Shown: positions 16,356 through 25,584 of the stretch, one piece after another
How positions within the stretch are numbered: position 1 is the stretch's first letter
Layout of the letters: each line of letters begins with the position of its first letter
Assembly (NCBI GenBank): GCA_905197685.1
Contig: CAJJZS010000001.1
Span: 310,001-374,000, forward strand
DNA length: 64,000 nt
Source of the DNA: an uncultured Oscillospiraceae bacterium
Lineage (GTDB): Bacteria > Bacillota > Clostridia > Oscillospirales > Ruminococcaceae
Direction: 5' to 3'
Made by a program: the position numbers and the translations under genes
Notes under the pieces: model-generated
What the model saw: the letters and a program-made list of their open reading frames with translations, nothing else
What the model was told of the DNA's origin: nothing
The model's database searches: none

Positions 16356-17204
16356 ATGGAAGAAAAGAAAACAAAAGGCAAAACAGGAACCGTCAACTGT
16401 ATGATAGCGGCGTTGGTTATCTGTTTGATTGCGGAAGCAATCGGACCATTGGAATTTAAGGTGTTCGGTATTGATGTAAAAATCATGACATTGATCTGGG
16501 CAATCATTATGGGTATTCTTCTTTCTCCGCATCTGTTGGGAAAGGTGATTCCCGCTTTGAAAAAGTTTATCGGAAAAGAAGAGATTGAAAGAGCGCCGTT
16601 TCTGCTTTCTTTGGTTTTGTACCCGCTGGGCATTATGTTCGGTATCAGCGCAGGACCGAAAATCGGCGTTGTATTTGAATCCGGTCTGGCATTGATTCTT
16701 CAGGAATTCGGTAATATGGGAACCATGCTGATTGCGCTGCCGTTGGCAATCTTTATGGGACTGGGCAGAAGCTCGGTAGGCGCTACCTTCTCTCTGTGCC
16801 GCGATACGGCTTTGGGTATTACCGGCGACAAATATGGATTAAACTCGGAAGAAGGCGTGGGAACGCTGGGAACCTATATCAGCGGAAGCGTTTTCGGAAC
16901 TCTGTTCTATTCTTTCCTGGCTCCGGTCAGCTTGATGATGGGATTCCACCCATACGCTTTGGCAATGGCTTCCGGTATGGGAAGCGCTTCGATGATGCAG
17001 GCGGCAACCGCAGCTTTGGTCAATGCAGCTCCTGCTTTTGAAGAACAGATTTTGGCATATTCCGCAACCAGCGGTCTGCTTACTTCGGTAACCGGCGTTT
17101 ATATGGAATTGTTCCTTGCGTTGCCTCTTGCAAACTTCATGTATAAGAAGTTACACCGACCGATTGAAAATCTGAGAGCAAAAGTATTTCGAAAAAAAGC
17201 GTAG
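16356..17204 (+). CDS. DUF3100 family membrane protein
   Basis: 282 residues, with about eight hydrophobic segments. Recognised as a DUF3100-type protein by its overall pattern: short polar start, IWAIIMGILLSPHLLG, GISAGPKIGVVFESGLALIL, a Gly/Ser-rich polar stretch MGLGRSSVGATFSLCRDTAL inside the membrane region, and ASGMGSASMMQAATAAL. The Gly-rich, inverted-repeat-like membrane motifs resemble those of secondary transporters. The start has AGAGGAGG 10 bases upstream. It is the first gene of an operon with a small membrane protein, an M20 amidohydrolase and a DUF1177 protein, so uptake of an amide- or peptide-linked substrate is the natural guess. Transport activity is inference. Confidence 0.75.
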   Translation: MEEKKTKGKTGTVNCMIAALVICLIAEAIGPLEFKVFGIDVKIMTLIWAIIMGILLSPHLLGKVIPALKKFIGKEEIERAPFLLSLVLYPLGIMFGISAGPKIGVVFESGLALILQEFGNMGTMLIALPLAIFMGLGRSSVGATFSLCRDTALGITGDKYGLNSEEGVGTLGTYISGSVFGTLFYSFLAPVSLMMGFHPYALAMASGMGSASMMQAATAALVNAAPAFEEQILAYSATSGLLTSVTGVYMELFLALPLANFMYKKLHRPIENLRAKVFRKKA

Positions 17205-17256
17205 GGAATCAAGGCGATAGCAGAAAGGAGTAGGAAGTAATCTTCCGTACACAATT

Positions 17257-17721
17257 ATGAAAGAAACAACAGCTAAAATATTAGAGCAGATTAAAATTGT
17301 TATTTTTATCTATATGATTATCTGCGCAGTGCAGATGTTTTCTCTGCACACCTCCCCGATTGACCTGCTGGCAGCATCGGCAGTCAGCTTTACCCTGGTT
17401 GTATTGGCAATCGTAGCAAAAAACTTTGTAAAGCATCCTGATTTACCAGGCTTTGCATGGGCTACCGTCATTTCTTTCCTGCTGACTTTGCCAATTTCCC
17501 CATTGAGCGATTTTATTGTAAACACTGTAGGAAAATTTAACTTTACACTGGTTGGTCTGCCCCTGCTTGCGTTTGCGGGCATTTCGGTAGGCGAACAGTT
17601 GGGCGTATTAAAGAAGCTGAGCTGGAAGATTGTCGTTATTTCTTTCTTGGTTATGGCGTCCACTTACTGGGGTTCTGCTTTGATTTCTCAGATTGTGATG
17701 ACCTTAAATCACACCATTTAA
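17257..17721 (+). CDS. Small four-segment membrane protein of the DUF3100 operon
   Basis: 154 residues with about four hydrophobic segments (VIFIYMIICAVQMF, LAASAVSFTLVVLAIV, TVISFLLTLPISPL, and a last one near VVISFLVMASTYWGSALIS). I cannot assign a named family. It lies 52 bp after the DUF3100 gene with AGAAAGGAGTAGGAAG upstream and is followed 62 bp later by the amidohydrolase gene. Size and place suggest the second subunit of a two-protein transporter with the DUF3100 protein. The motif SVGEQLGVLKK near residue 110 is the most distinctive soluble stretch. Confidence 0.65.
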   Translation: MKETTAKILEQIKIVIFIYMIICAVQMFSLHTSPIDLLAASAVSFTLVVLAIVAKNFVKHPDLPGFAWATVISFLLTLPISPLSDFIVNTVGKFNFTLVGLPLLAFAGISVGEQLGVLKKLSWKIVVISFLVMASTYWGSALISQIVMTLNHTI

Positions 17722-17783
17722 TTGTTCCCAAAATTGTTCTATCTAAATAAATTGTCATGAAAATGAAAAAAGGAGAATGAAAA

Positions 17784-18929
17784 ATGAGCATTGAAAAATC
17801 TGTTGTAAAAAAAGAAATTCAGCTTGCAGCCTCCGAACATAAAGAAGAACTGGAAAAAGTTTCTTCTTACATTTTTGAAAATCCGGAACTTGCTTTTCAT
17901 GAAGAGAAGGCGCAGCAGGCTTTGTGCGAACTGCTGGAAAACAACGGTTTTCAGGTGACAAGAGGAGTAGGAGGTATTTCCACTTCTTTTGAAGCGGTAT
18001 ATGATACCGGCAGACCGGGCAAAAAGATTGCATTTATGGCAGAATATGACGCTCTGCCGGAAATCGGTCACGGCTGCGGACACAACATCATCGGCACAAG
18101 CTCGGCAGGTGCAGGTATCGTCTTGAAAGAGATGATGGAAAAGCACGAGCTGAACGGTGTACTGAAAGTAATCGGAACTCCCGCAGAAGAGAGAGTGGGC
18201 GGAAAAATCCTGATGCTCAGAGAGGGCGTTTTTGAAGGATTGGATGCTGCAATGATTATGCACCCAACCGATGCAACCATTCCGGACGATATTTCTTTTG
18301 CTTGTGTCAACATTGAATTTGTATTCCACGGTAAACCGGCTCATGCAGCAGCTTTCCCATGGAGAGGGGCGAACGCGCTCAGCGGTGTTATCCAGATGTT
18401 CAACGCGGTAGATGCAATGCGTCTGCACCTGAAAGACTTTACCCGTGTTCACGGAATCATTACAGAAGGCGGAACCGCACACAATACCATTACCGACCGT
18501 GCAGTTTGCCTGTTTAATATCCGTGCGCTGGAATTTGATTACTTAAAAGAAGTAATTAAAATCATTGAGGATTGCGCAAAAGGAGCTGCTCTCTGCACTG
18601 GAACAACGGTAGAAATTAACCAGAAAGACGAAATCACTAAAGATGTAAGAAACAATAAACAGCTGGTTTCTTACTTCCGCAATAACATGGAATTTATGGG
18701 CGAGCCGTATATTGAACGCGATTTAACACAGGGTATCGGTTCGACAGACGTTGGAAACGTAACTCATGAAATCCCTGCAATTCAGGCTTACATCGGTCTG
18801 AAAGAAGGCATTGCAACCCATACCAAAGAGTTTGCCGTTGCAGCAGGCGGAGAAGAAGGCAAGCGCGCGTTGACAACAGCGGTTCAGCTGCTGGCAATGA
18901 GCGGTCTTGATGTACTGTGTGAAGAATAG
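17784..18929 (+). CDS. M20-family amidohydrolase / dipeptidase
   Basis: 381 residues. It belongs to the M20 zinc hydrolases of the PM20D2/AbgB-like group, which hydrolyse amide bonds of small peptides or aminoacyl compounds. Visible landmarks are FMAEYDALPEIGHGCGHNII (metal-binding His in CGHN), GTPAEERVGGK (catalytic and metal Glu pair), AAMIMHPTDAT, and the dimerisation-domain motif FHGKPAHAAAFPWRGANAL with GGTAHNTITDRA. No signal peptide is present, so it acts in the cytoplasm. A GGAGAATG-type ribosome binding site lies just before the ATG. Its place between a putative transporter and a DUF1177 protein suggests cleavage of the imported compound. Confidence 0.88.
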   Translation: MSIEKSVVKKEIQLAASEHKEELEKVSSYIFENPELAFHEEKAQQALCELLENNGFQVTRGVGGISTSFEAVYDTGRPGKKIAFMAEYDALPEIGHGCGHNIIGTSSAGAGIVLKEMMEKHELNGVLKVIGTPAEERVGGKILMLREGVFEGLDAAMIMHPTDATIPDDISFACVNIEFVFHGKPAHAAAFPWRGANALSGVIQMFNAVDAMRLHLKDFTRVHGIITEGGTAHNTITDRAVCLFNIRALEFDYLKEVIKIIEDCAKGAALCTGTTVEINQKDEITKDVRNNKQLVSYFRNNMEFMGEPYIERDLTQGIGSTDVGNVTHEIPAIQAYIGLKEGIATHTKEFAVAAGGEEGKRALTTAVQLLAMSGLDVLCEE

Positions 18930-18953
18930 AAAATAACATCGGAGGAATGACAG

Positions 18954-19898
18954 ATGATTTTAAAGCATCTGATGGAGATTTACGATATTTTAGATGACAG
19001 CAAGGCATCGGGAGAACGGGTAAAAGAATATTTATTGGGGATTGACCCGCAGGCAAATGTAGAAACTTACCCGATTCAAGGTCCAAAAGGTTCTACCGAT
19101 ATGGTTCGCGTAAGAATCGCGGGCAAAAACGGAAAATCCAAAGGAGGAAATGCACCGACCATCGGTCTGCTGGGAAGATTGGGAGGAATCGGAGCAAGAC
19201 CGGAAGTAACCGGTTTTGTTTCCGACGGAGACGGAGCGTTGGCTGCTTTGAGCGCAGCGGCAGAGCTGCTGAATATGGCAAAAAAAGGCGATGTTCTGGA
19301 AGGTGATGTGTTTATTTCGACACACGTCTGTCCGGATGCTCCTACCATGCCGCACAAGCCGGTTCCGTTTATGGGTTCTCCCGTCAGCATGGCAGAGGTT
19401 AATCGCGAAGAAGTTACCGATGAATTAGATGCAATTCTTTGTGTAGATACTACCAAGGGCAACCGAATTTATAACAAAAAGGGTCTGGCAATTTCTCCTA
19501 CTGTAAAAGAGGGATACATTCTGCGTGTCAGCGAAGATTTGCTTTCTATTATGGAGATGGCAACCGGTGAGCTTCCGGGAGTATTTGCGCTGACAACACA
19601 GGACATTACCCCATATGGCAACGGTGTATTCCATTTAAACAGCATTTTGCAGCCTTCTACCGCAACAAAAGCGCCGGTAGTTGGGGTTGCAGTAACAACA
19701 CAAAGTACCGTACCGGGCTGCGCTTCCGGTGCGACCCACTTTGAAGATGTGGAAGAAGCCGCAAGATTTATGATTGAAGTTGCCAAAGCGTTCGGCGCCG
19801 AGCGATGCAGCTTTTACGATGCAGAGGAATACGCACACCTGTTGGAGCTGTACGGTTCGATGACCCACCTTCAGACTTTGGGAAAAGCCGACAACTAA
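18954..19898 (+). CDS. DUF1177 family protein
   Basis: 314 residues, soluble. Matches my memory of DUF1177 proteins: an N-terminal EIYDILDDSKASGERV, a Gly-rich PTIGLLGRLGGIGARPE, STHVCPDAPTMPHKPVPFMG, and a C-terminal TTQSTVPGCASGATHFEDV. The conserved His, Cys, Asp and Pro residues in THVCPDAPTMPHKP look like a possible active or metal site. No biochemical role is known to me. It starts 24 bp after the amidohydrolase gene with GGAGGAATGACAG upstream and ends the operon before a strong bidirectional terminator. Co-occurrence with the M20 enzyme suggests a further step in breakdown of the same substrate. Confidence 0.72.
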   Translation: MILKHLMEIYDILDDSKASGERVKEYLLGIDPQANVETYPIQGPKGSTDMVRVRIAGKNGKSKGGNAPTIGLLGRLGGIGARPEVTGFVSDGDGALAALSAAAELLNMAKKGDVLEGDVFISTHVCPDAPTMPHKPVPFMGSPVSMAEVNREEVTDELDAILCVDTTKGNRIYNKKGLAISPTVKEGYILRVSEDLLSIMEMATGELPGVFALTTQDITPYGNGVFHLNSILQPSTATKAPVVGVAVTTQSTVPGCASGATHFEDVEEAARFMIEVAKAFGAERCSFYDAEEYAHLLELYGSMTHLQTLGKADN

Positions 19899-19947
19899 TA
19901 TTACCATCTACTTCCTCAACCATAAAACACATTTGCAAAAACACCCG

Positions 19948-19981
19948 AAAAAGCCGAAGGAATATATTCCTTCGGCTTTTT
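19948..19981. terminator. Bidirectional terminator
   Basis: AAAAAGCCGAAGGAAT and ATTCCTTCGGCTTTTT form a near-perfect palindrome that can end both the DUF1177 operon and the convergent sbcDC transcript. Confidence 0.92.
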
Positions 19982-19990
19982 CCTATTCTC

Positions 19991-22903
19991 TTATTCGACA
20001 GAAACTCTTAAACGGCTTCCGCAAACCGAAGGAGAAACAATAATACGGGAATGAATCCGTTCATACAGTTGGGGAACATGGGAAATAATTCCAACCAGTC
20101 GGTCATTTTCCCGCAGAGAAAGCAGCGTTTGAACAGCATGGTCTAAAGCCTGCTCGTCTAAGCTGCCGAATCCTTCGTCAATAAACATGGTTTGAATTCG
20201 GATTCCTCCGGAATGTTGCTGAACCACCTCAGCCAATCCCAACGCAAGCGCAAGAGAGGTCTGGAAACTCTCGCCGCCTGACAGGGTAGAAACATGTCGG
20301 GGAATACCGGTATAACTGTCCAGAATTTCCAAATCAAGTCCCGAGGAGGTGTTTCTGCGGGAGCGGTCTTTCTTTCTCATCAGCTGATACCTGCCGCAGC
20401 TCATATTGGAAAGATGTAAGTTTGCAACCGAAATAATCTGCTCAAAATATCCGGAGAGAACATAGCTTTCAAAGGAAAGTCGCTGTACATTTTTTCCGCG
20501 CGACAACTGATAGAGATTTCCCACCGTTTCAAATTCCTTTTGCAGCTGTTCTAATTTTTGAAACTGCTGTTCAATGGCATTTTTTAATTTGCTGTTCAGT
20601 TCATATCTTGCGTGAAGGTCGGTGTATCCTTGTTGTCGAAGCAGATACTCTCGCTGAAAAAAAGCAAACTGCTGTCTTAATTTTTCAAGGTCGGGGCGCG
20701 GCTGCGAACCGATCTGTTCATTTAATTGCAGCAGTCGGCTTTGCGAGGAAAGGGTCTGTTTTTGGTGTTCCTCCAATTCCTGCTTTAATCTTTCCCGAAG
20801 GGGAAGTCGGGTTAACAGCTGACAAAAGCTGTTTTCATCGGGAAAATCATGTTCTTTTAACAGATTGCAAAAAAGCTCCTCCTGTTTTTCGCGGCGTTGA
20901 TTCAGTAAATTTCGGTCATCGGAATATTGAGAAACCGACATTTGCAGACGGCTGATTTGGCTGTTGGCATTTTGATATTCCTCGGTTATTTGCTGAATCT
21001 TTATTTTCAGCTGCAATTCCTGTTTGGATAAATCAGAAAAAAGATTCTGAATATTTTCTTTGGAAAATTCTTTGGGCAGGCAGGAGAGAACAGAACTTTT
21101 TTGTTCCTCCAACATTTTTAAGGTTGCCTGACAGGCGCTGACCTGCTGCTGCATCGGAAGAATTTGTTCTCGAAGATAGTCGGTATCAAAGTAGCGGGAG
21201 TGAGAAACTTTCGATAAAGCGATGAAAGAAGAGATTTCCTGTTCCAGATGCCGATAATCTTTGGTAAGCCGTTCCGAAACCTGCTGCATGGAGGAAATGG
21301 GAGAGTCGGGGGCAATCAGCTGCGAGCGGGAAATCAGTTCCTCAAACAGCGTTTTTCGGGAGGAAAGGGTTCCGTATATCTGTTGCGCTGTTTGGTTGAG
21401 GGTATCGACATCTTCCTGTTTGACTGCATTTTCTTCGGAAAAAGAGGCAGGAGCAGGGTGATGAACCGAGCCGCAGACCGGACAAGGTTTGCCTTCGGTA
21501 AGTTCTTGCGCTAAGACGGCAGACTGCGCAAAACGGAGCTGCTGCCTTGCCTGATGATACTGAAAAAGGGCGGTATCAAACTCGGCATTGAGCGAGTCAA
21601 TCTCGGTTTTTAATCGAATGGCGCGGCTGACCTGTTCCGTTTGCTCTTTTAGCACAGAGCGTTTCAGTAGAAGTCGGCTCAAAGCTGCGCTGCGCTGCGC
21701 CTGTGCCAGAGCTTTTTGTTCGCTTTTTTCTTTTTGACAAAGTTCTTCATATTGTTCTGCCAGAGAAAGTTGTTGTTTTAATTGCTGCAAATGGGTAATC
21801 AGTTGGTCGCGTTGGGTTTGATAGCGGTCAATTTTTTGAAATTCGTCATTGACAGCGGAAAATTCCTGCTGAAATTCCAAAAGTTCCCGCTGCGCTTTTT
21901 TCAGCTGTTCGTCCTTTTGCGTTTTCTGAGCGCGGTAATCCTGCAACAGATTAAAGGGAACAGAAAGAGCTGCGGCAGTTTCCAGTTGTTTGATCTGTTC
22001 TTCTTTTTGGCTGATTTGAGGTTGCTGCCGGGAAAGATCTGATAACAGTTCTTCCAACTGAATTTTTGACAGGAACATTTTTTCCAGTTCTTCCGCTTTT
22101 TCCAGGTCAATCCGACGCAGATTCTCCTGCGCTTGCTCTAAATTTGTTTGATATTGTTTGAGTAATTGGTGCTGTTTGGGAAGTTGGGCTTTCAGATGAG
22201 AACAAACCTCGCGAACAGAAGGATATTCGGCGTGAATAAGCTGAGATAACGCATCATCATCGGTATCATCTAATTGGGAAAGCATGGAGAGTGCAGTTTG
22301 TTGGGCAGTTTCTGCCTCTTTTTGAATTTCGGAAGATTTTTCACCCAACGAGACAGTGAAATTTTCATAAAGGCGTGTCTGAAAAATCTGACGGAAAATT
22401 TCCTGCTTGTCTTTGCTGGAAGCGTCTAAAAATTTACGAAATTCTCCCTGTGCTAACATGACGATTTTTCTGAATTGTTCGCAATTTAATCCAAGCAGCT
22501 GTTCGATTTTTAAATTTGCATCGCGTCCGGTGAGGACTTCATCGTTGGGCAGAGTGAAATGTACCTCGCCGGCAAATTCAATCATCTCTTTTTTTCGTTT
22601 GGAATAAATCATCTGTTTGGGGACGCGGCGAATCCGATAAATTTTATCCTCTAAAGAAAAGTGAAATTCTACATAGCAAAGCTCCTGCTCCGGTGCGTGA
22701 TGGCTCTTCATTCCGTCTACAGAACGGGCATTGCCGCTGGCATGGGCATATAAAGCGTAGCATATTGCGTCAAAAATGGTGGTTTTTCCCGCTCCGGTCG
22801 GACCGGAAATTAAAAAAAGTCCGCTTTCAAACTGAGTAAAATCAATTTCTGCCGTTTCGGGATAGGGCCCGAACGCATGAAAGCGAAGATAGGTCGGTTT
22901 CAT
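19991..22903 (-). CDS. sbcC: Exonuclease subunit SbcC (Rad50-like ATPase)
   Basis: 970 residues. With SbcD it forms an ATP-driven nuclease that cleaves DNA hairpins and processes double-strand ends. The N-terminal half has Walker A GPTGAGKTTIFDAICYAL. Long coiled coils follow, with the zinc-hook motif GKPCPVCGSVHHP near residue 475. The C-terminal half has the signature STLSGGESFQTSLALALGLA and Walker B MFIDEGFGSLDE. The start is ATG 22903 because AAGGGG lies 8 bases upstream; a GTG three codons earlier is inside that site. It follows sbcD by 24 bp. Confidence 0.95.
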   Translation of the reverse strand: MKPTYLRFHAFGPYPETAEIDFTQFESGLFLISGPTGAGKTTIFDAICYALYAHASGNARSVDGMKSHHAPEQELCYVEFHFSLEDKIYRIRRVPKQMIYSKRKKEMIEFAGEVHFTLPNDEVLTGRDANLKIEQLLGLNCEQFRKIVMLAQGEFRKFLDASSKDKQEIFRQIFQTRLYENFTVSLGEKSSEIQKEAETAQQTALSMLSQLDDTDDDALSQLIHAEYPSVREVCSHLKAQLPKQHQLLKQYQTNLEQAQENLRRIDLEKAEELEKMFLSKIQLEELLSDLSRQQPQISQKEEQIKQLETAAALSVPFNLLQDYRAQKTQKDEQLKKAQRELLEFQQEFSAVNDEFQKIDRYQTQRDQLITHLQQLKQQLSLAEQYEELCQKEKSEQKALAQAQRSAALSRLLLKRSVLKEQTEQVSRAIRLKTEIDSLNAEFDTALFQYHQARQQLRFAQSAVLAQELTEGKPCPVCGSVHHPAPASFSEENAVKQEDVDTLNQTAQQIYGTLSSRKTLFEELISRSQLIAPDSPISSMQQVSERLTKDYRHLEQEISSFIALSKVSHSRYFDTDYLREQILPMQQQVSACQATLKMLEEQKSSVLSCLPKEFSKENIQNLFSDLSKQELQLKIKIQQITEEYQNANSQISRLQMSVSQYSDDRNLLNQRREKQEELFCNLLKEHDFPDENSFCQLLTRLPLRERLKQELEEHQKQTLSSQSRLLQLNEQIGSQPRPDLEKLRQQFAFFQREYLLRQQGYTDLHARYELNSKLKNAIEQQFQKLEQLQKEFETVGNLYQLSRGKNVQRLSFESYVLSGYFEQIISVANLHLSNMSCGRYQLMRKKDRSRRNTSSGLDLEILDSYTGIPRHVSTLSGGESFQTSLALALGLAEVVQQHSGGIRIQTMFIDEGFGSLDEQALDHAVQTLLSLRENDRLVGIISHVPQLYERIHSRIIVSPSVCGSRLRVSVE

Positions 22904-22927
22904 AAAATACACCCCTTTTCATACAGA

Positions 22928-24067
22928 TTACAAAAGAGTTTGTTTTAACTCGCAAAGCAGTTCCCGCACAACTTCCATCTGGGTCCGGTTGGGTTCTTCC
23001 TGCGTTACCTGACGATAAAACTCTTCAAACAACAGGTCGGCAGGGGCGTCGGCAAGGTGTGGGGACAGCGATTGGGTAGGAGTTGGCATACATTTCGGAA
23101 AAACAAGACCGAGTGTGTGAGGATAAACCTCACGTAAACGGCTCATCGCATTTAAAACAGGACCCTGCGACAAAATACGGGCGAAGATGTAGTCATCGCT
23201 TGCAAGTTCCGGTTTGCACAGCTCTTCCATACTGCCTTCAATCACCCGCAAATCCCGCCGAGGGGTGAGCGGAACTGTTTTTATATCAAGGGTTCCTTTT
23301 TCTTTTAATTCCACAATGGTGACGGATTTTTTGCTTTTCGCTTCGTCCACCGAATATTTCAGCGGAGAGCCGCTGTACCGCATCTTATCGCTTCCTGCCC
23401 GCTGTGCAGAGTGAAGATGCCCCAATGCAACGTAGTCAAAGCAGTCTGCGCAGGAAAGGTCGGTTAAATCCGATGTTCCGACTGAAGTTTCCGAACCGCT
23501 GATTTCCGGCTGTTCGGCGTTTTGCTTGATAAAAAATCCGTGAGCCAGCAGGATATTTCGTTCTTCGGGGTGAATCTCATCGGAATTTTGTTCTATAATT
23601 TTTTGAAATGCCTGAGAAGCGGTGCGAATTTCGGAATCCTGATAAGCAAGGCGAACCTGCTGCGGAAGAAAGTAAGGGAGGAGAAAAAAATTGATAGGAC
23701 CAAAACAATCTTGCAGAGTGACCTTCCGAAGGCGAGGTTCAAATCCGCCCGACAGATATAAACCGCTTTTTTCCAAAAGACGGCTGGCATAAGCGATACG
23801 GCGGGCAGAATCATGGTTTCCGCTGACAGCGAGGATGGGAATCTGAAATCGGGAGATAAAGTCGGTGAAAGTTTCGTCCAACAATCCGACAGCCTGTGCA
23901 GAAGGGAGAGAACGGTCATATAAATCCCCGCTGATTAAAACAGCGTCCACCTGTTCCCGTTCAATCACGGAGCCTATCTGCTCCAAAATATATTCCTGGT
24001 CCGATAGAAGGGAAAATTCAAACAAGCTGCGTCCGATGTGCCAGTCGGAAGTGTGCAGAAATTTCAT
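22928..24067 (-). CDS. sbcD: Exonuclease subunit SbcD (Mre11-like)
   Basis: 379 residues. Metallophosphoesterase nuclease partner of SbcC. The metal-binding motifs are all visible: HTSDWHIGRSL (motif I), LISGDLYDRSLPSA (II), ILAVSGNHDSARR (III), ILLAHGFF (IV) and YVALGHLHSAQ (V). The start has AAAAGGAG 9 bases upstream. It is the first gene of the sbcDC operon, diverging from the O-antigen-ligase-like gene. Confidence 0.95.
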   Translation of the reverse strand: MKFLHTSDWHIGRSLFEFSLLSDQEYILEQIGSVIEREQVDAVLISGDLYDRSLPSAQAVGLLDETFTDFISRFQIPILAVSGNHDSARRIAYASRLLEKSGLYLSGGFEPRLRKVTLQDCFGPINFFLLPYFLPQQVRLAYQDSEIRTASQAFQKIIEQNSDEIHPEERNILLAHGFFIKQNAEQPEISGSETSVGTSDLTDLSCADCFDYVALGHLHSAQRAGSDKMRYSGSPLKYSVDEAKSKKSVTIVELKEKGTLDIKTVPLTPRRDLRVIEGSMEELCKPELASDDYIFARILSQGPVLNAMSRLREVYPHTLGLVFPKCMPTPTQSLSPHLADAPADLLFEEFYRQVTQEEPNRTQMEVVRELLCELKQTLL

Positions 24068-24101
24068 AGCAAAACTCCTTTTTACAGATGATAGTGCCCT
24101 T

Positions 24102-24107
24102 ATTATA
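24102..24107 (-). promoter_or_regulatory. Probable -10 box of sbcD
   Basis: The minus strand reads GGTATAATAAGG about 35 bases before the sbcD start. The -35 region (TTCTTT) is a poor match. Confidence 0.45.
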
Positions 24108-24178
24108 CCATAAATCGAAGGAAAAAAGAATAAGGGATAATCTCTCTGCCAAAGAATAAGGAAAAGGAGGGATTATCG

Positions 24179-25513
24179 GTGAATTTGAACGGTAAAAAAC
24201 GCTGGGAAATTTGCCTGTTTTCGGCAATCGGTCTTGCCTTGTATGAGCTTGCGGCAGAAAGTTCGTTCTTTTTGATGGAAAGCTTTTTTATATTGACAGC
24301 GTTCTTTTTTCCGGCAGAAGAAAGAAAATTGTTGTTTTCTCCGACAGTTTTTGTAAAAAACAGTCTTTGTCTGTTTACTCCGATTTGGACTGTGTGGACA
24401 ACGATTGGAATTTATTTGATTTGGGAGATTGTTTCTGTCGCTTATTCCTCCTATCCGCAGGGAACGGCAGAAAAATATCGGGTGGTTTTGCTGATGGCAG
24501 GTTTGTCCTTTTTGTTTCTGCAAAGCGATAAGACGCACTCAAACGGAATAGAGATGCTTGAGAAAACGATGATGTATGCCGGAACAGCGGCAGCGGCAAT
24601 CGGATTGCTTCACGCTTTTATTCCGGTTATCTACCCTGTTTTATACGGAAAAAGGATTTCCCTGCGGATAGACTATAATCTGTTTTCACAGGTGATTTTA
24701 ATGGGAATGACGGCGGGAATTCAGCTGGTCAGGAAAAAGCGGTTTGCCCGTCCTTTTGAGTTCGGACTGATTTTGCTTTGTGCGCCCGCAATTATTTTAA
24801 GTTCCTCCAGAAGGAATACTGTGTTTTTGATTGTTGTTCTTTTGCTGAGAATGGCAGACGAGTTGTTTTTGAAAAAATCAGAAAAAAAGAAGAGAACGCT
24901 TGCTCGGTGGTCGTTGCTTTTTGTCTTGATTTTTTTCATTACGGTAGCGTTACAGTGGGGACTGAATCGACAATATGAACGATTGATGCAGAGGGAAGTT
25001 GAGATTACTTTGCAGTCGGCGGGGTCTGCGCTGGAACGGTACGAACCCGGGAAAAAAGAGCAGGGAAGTTCCAAACGCAAACTGATATGGTCGATCGCGG
25101 CAGAAGAATATTTGAGTTTTTCGGATTCGGAAAAAATATTCGGAAAAGGCTTTGGGTATGACCGTCTGATTTATCAAATCAGCGATTCCGAAGAGTTGAC
25201 GCAGGCATATTCTGCGGAATCCAAGAAGAATCTTTCCGCTCACTGCTTTGTTTTAACCGACCTGTTAAACGGGGGAGCGGTACAGGCAGTTTTGGGGATT
25301 TCAATTTGGGTACAGATTGGAATTTATCTGCTGAAAATGCTGTTAGAAAAACAAGAGGACGGAATGTTTTTTGTTGTTACGCTGGGAATGGTCTTTTTAA
25401 ACAATCTGATTTCCAACCGCTACGGATTTTTGTACGATAAATATTTCTGGTTGCTGCTTTGCGGTTTAACAATGAAAAACAAAACGGAATCTTTACGGCA
25501 AGCGGAAAAGTAA
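24179..25513 (+). CDS. O-antigen ligase-like membrane protein
   Basis: 444 residues with ten or more hydrophobic segments and one larger outside loop (about residues 260-365, containing GKGFGYDRLIYQISD). The arrangement of many membrane helices, an RRNT motif after a strand-like LSSSRRNTVFLIVVLLL, and a long penultimate loop resembles the O-antigen ligase/Wzy (Wzy_C) superfamily, which joins or polymerises cell-surface glycans. The start is GTG 24179 behind AAAGGAGG. It stands alone between sbcDC and addBA without any other polysaccharide gene, so its substrate is unclear and the family call is moderate. Confidence 0.6.
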   Translation: MNLNGKKRWEICLFSAIGLALYELAAESSFFLMESFFILTAFFFPAEERKLLFSPTVFVKNSLCLFTPIWTVWTTIGIYLIWEIVSVAYSSYPQGTAEKYRVVLLMAGLSFLFLQSDKTHSNGIEMLEKTMMYAGTAAAAIGLLHAFIPVIYPVLYGKRISLRIDYNLFSQVILMGMTAGIQLVRKKRFARPFEFGLILLCAPAIILSSSRRNTVFLIVVLLLRMADELFLKKSEKKKRTLARWSLLFVLIFFITVALQWGLNRQYERLMQREVEITLQSAGSALERYEPGKKEQGSSKRKLIWSIAAEEYLSFSDSEKIFGKGFGYDRLIYQISDSEELTQAYSAESKKNLSAHCFVLTDLLNGGAVQAVLGISIWVQIGIYLLKMLLEKQEDGMFFVVTLGMVFLNNLISNRYGFLYDKYFWLLLCGLTMKNKTESLRQAEK

Positions 25514-25543
25514 TTGCGAAGAAAAGGGAAGATGTGATACAAT
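25514..25543 (+). promoter_or_regulatory. Possible promoter of addBA
   Basis: TTGCGA (25514-25519) and TACAAT (25538-25543) with an 18-base spacer, directly after the upstream stop codon. Confidence 0.5.
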
Positions 25544-25584
25544 ACAATCAAAAGCAAACCGAAACAGCAAGGAGGATAAAGGGA

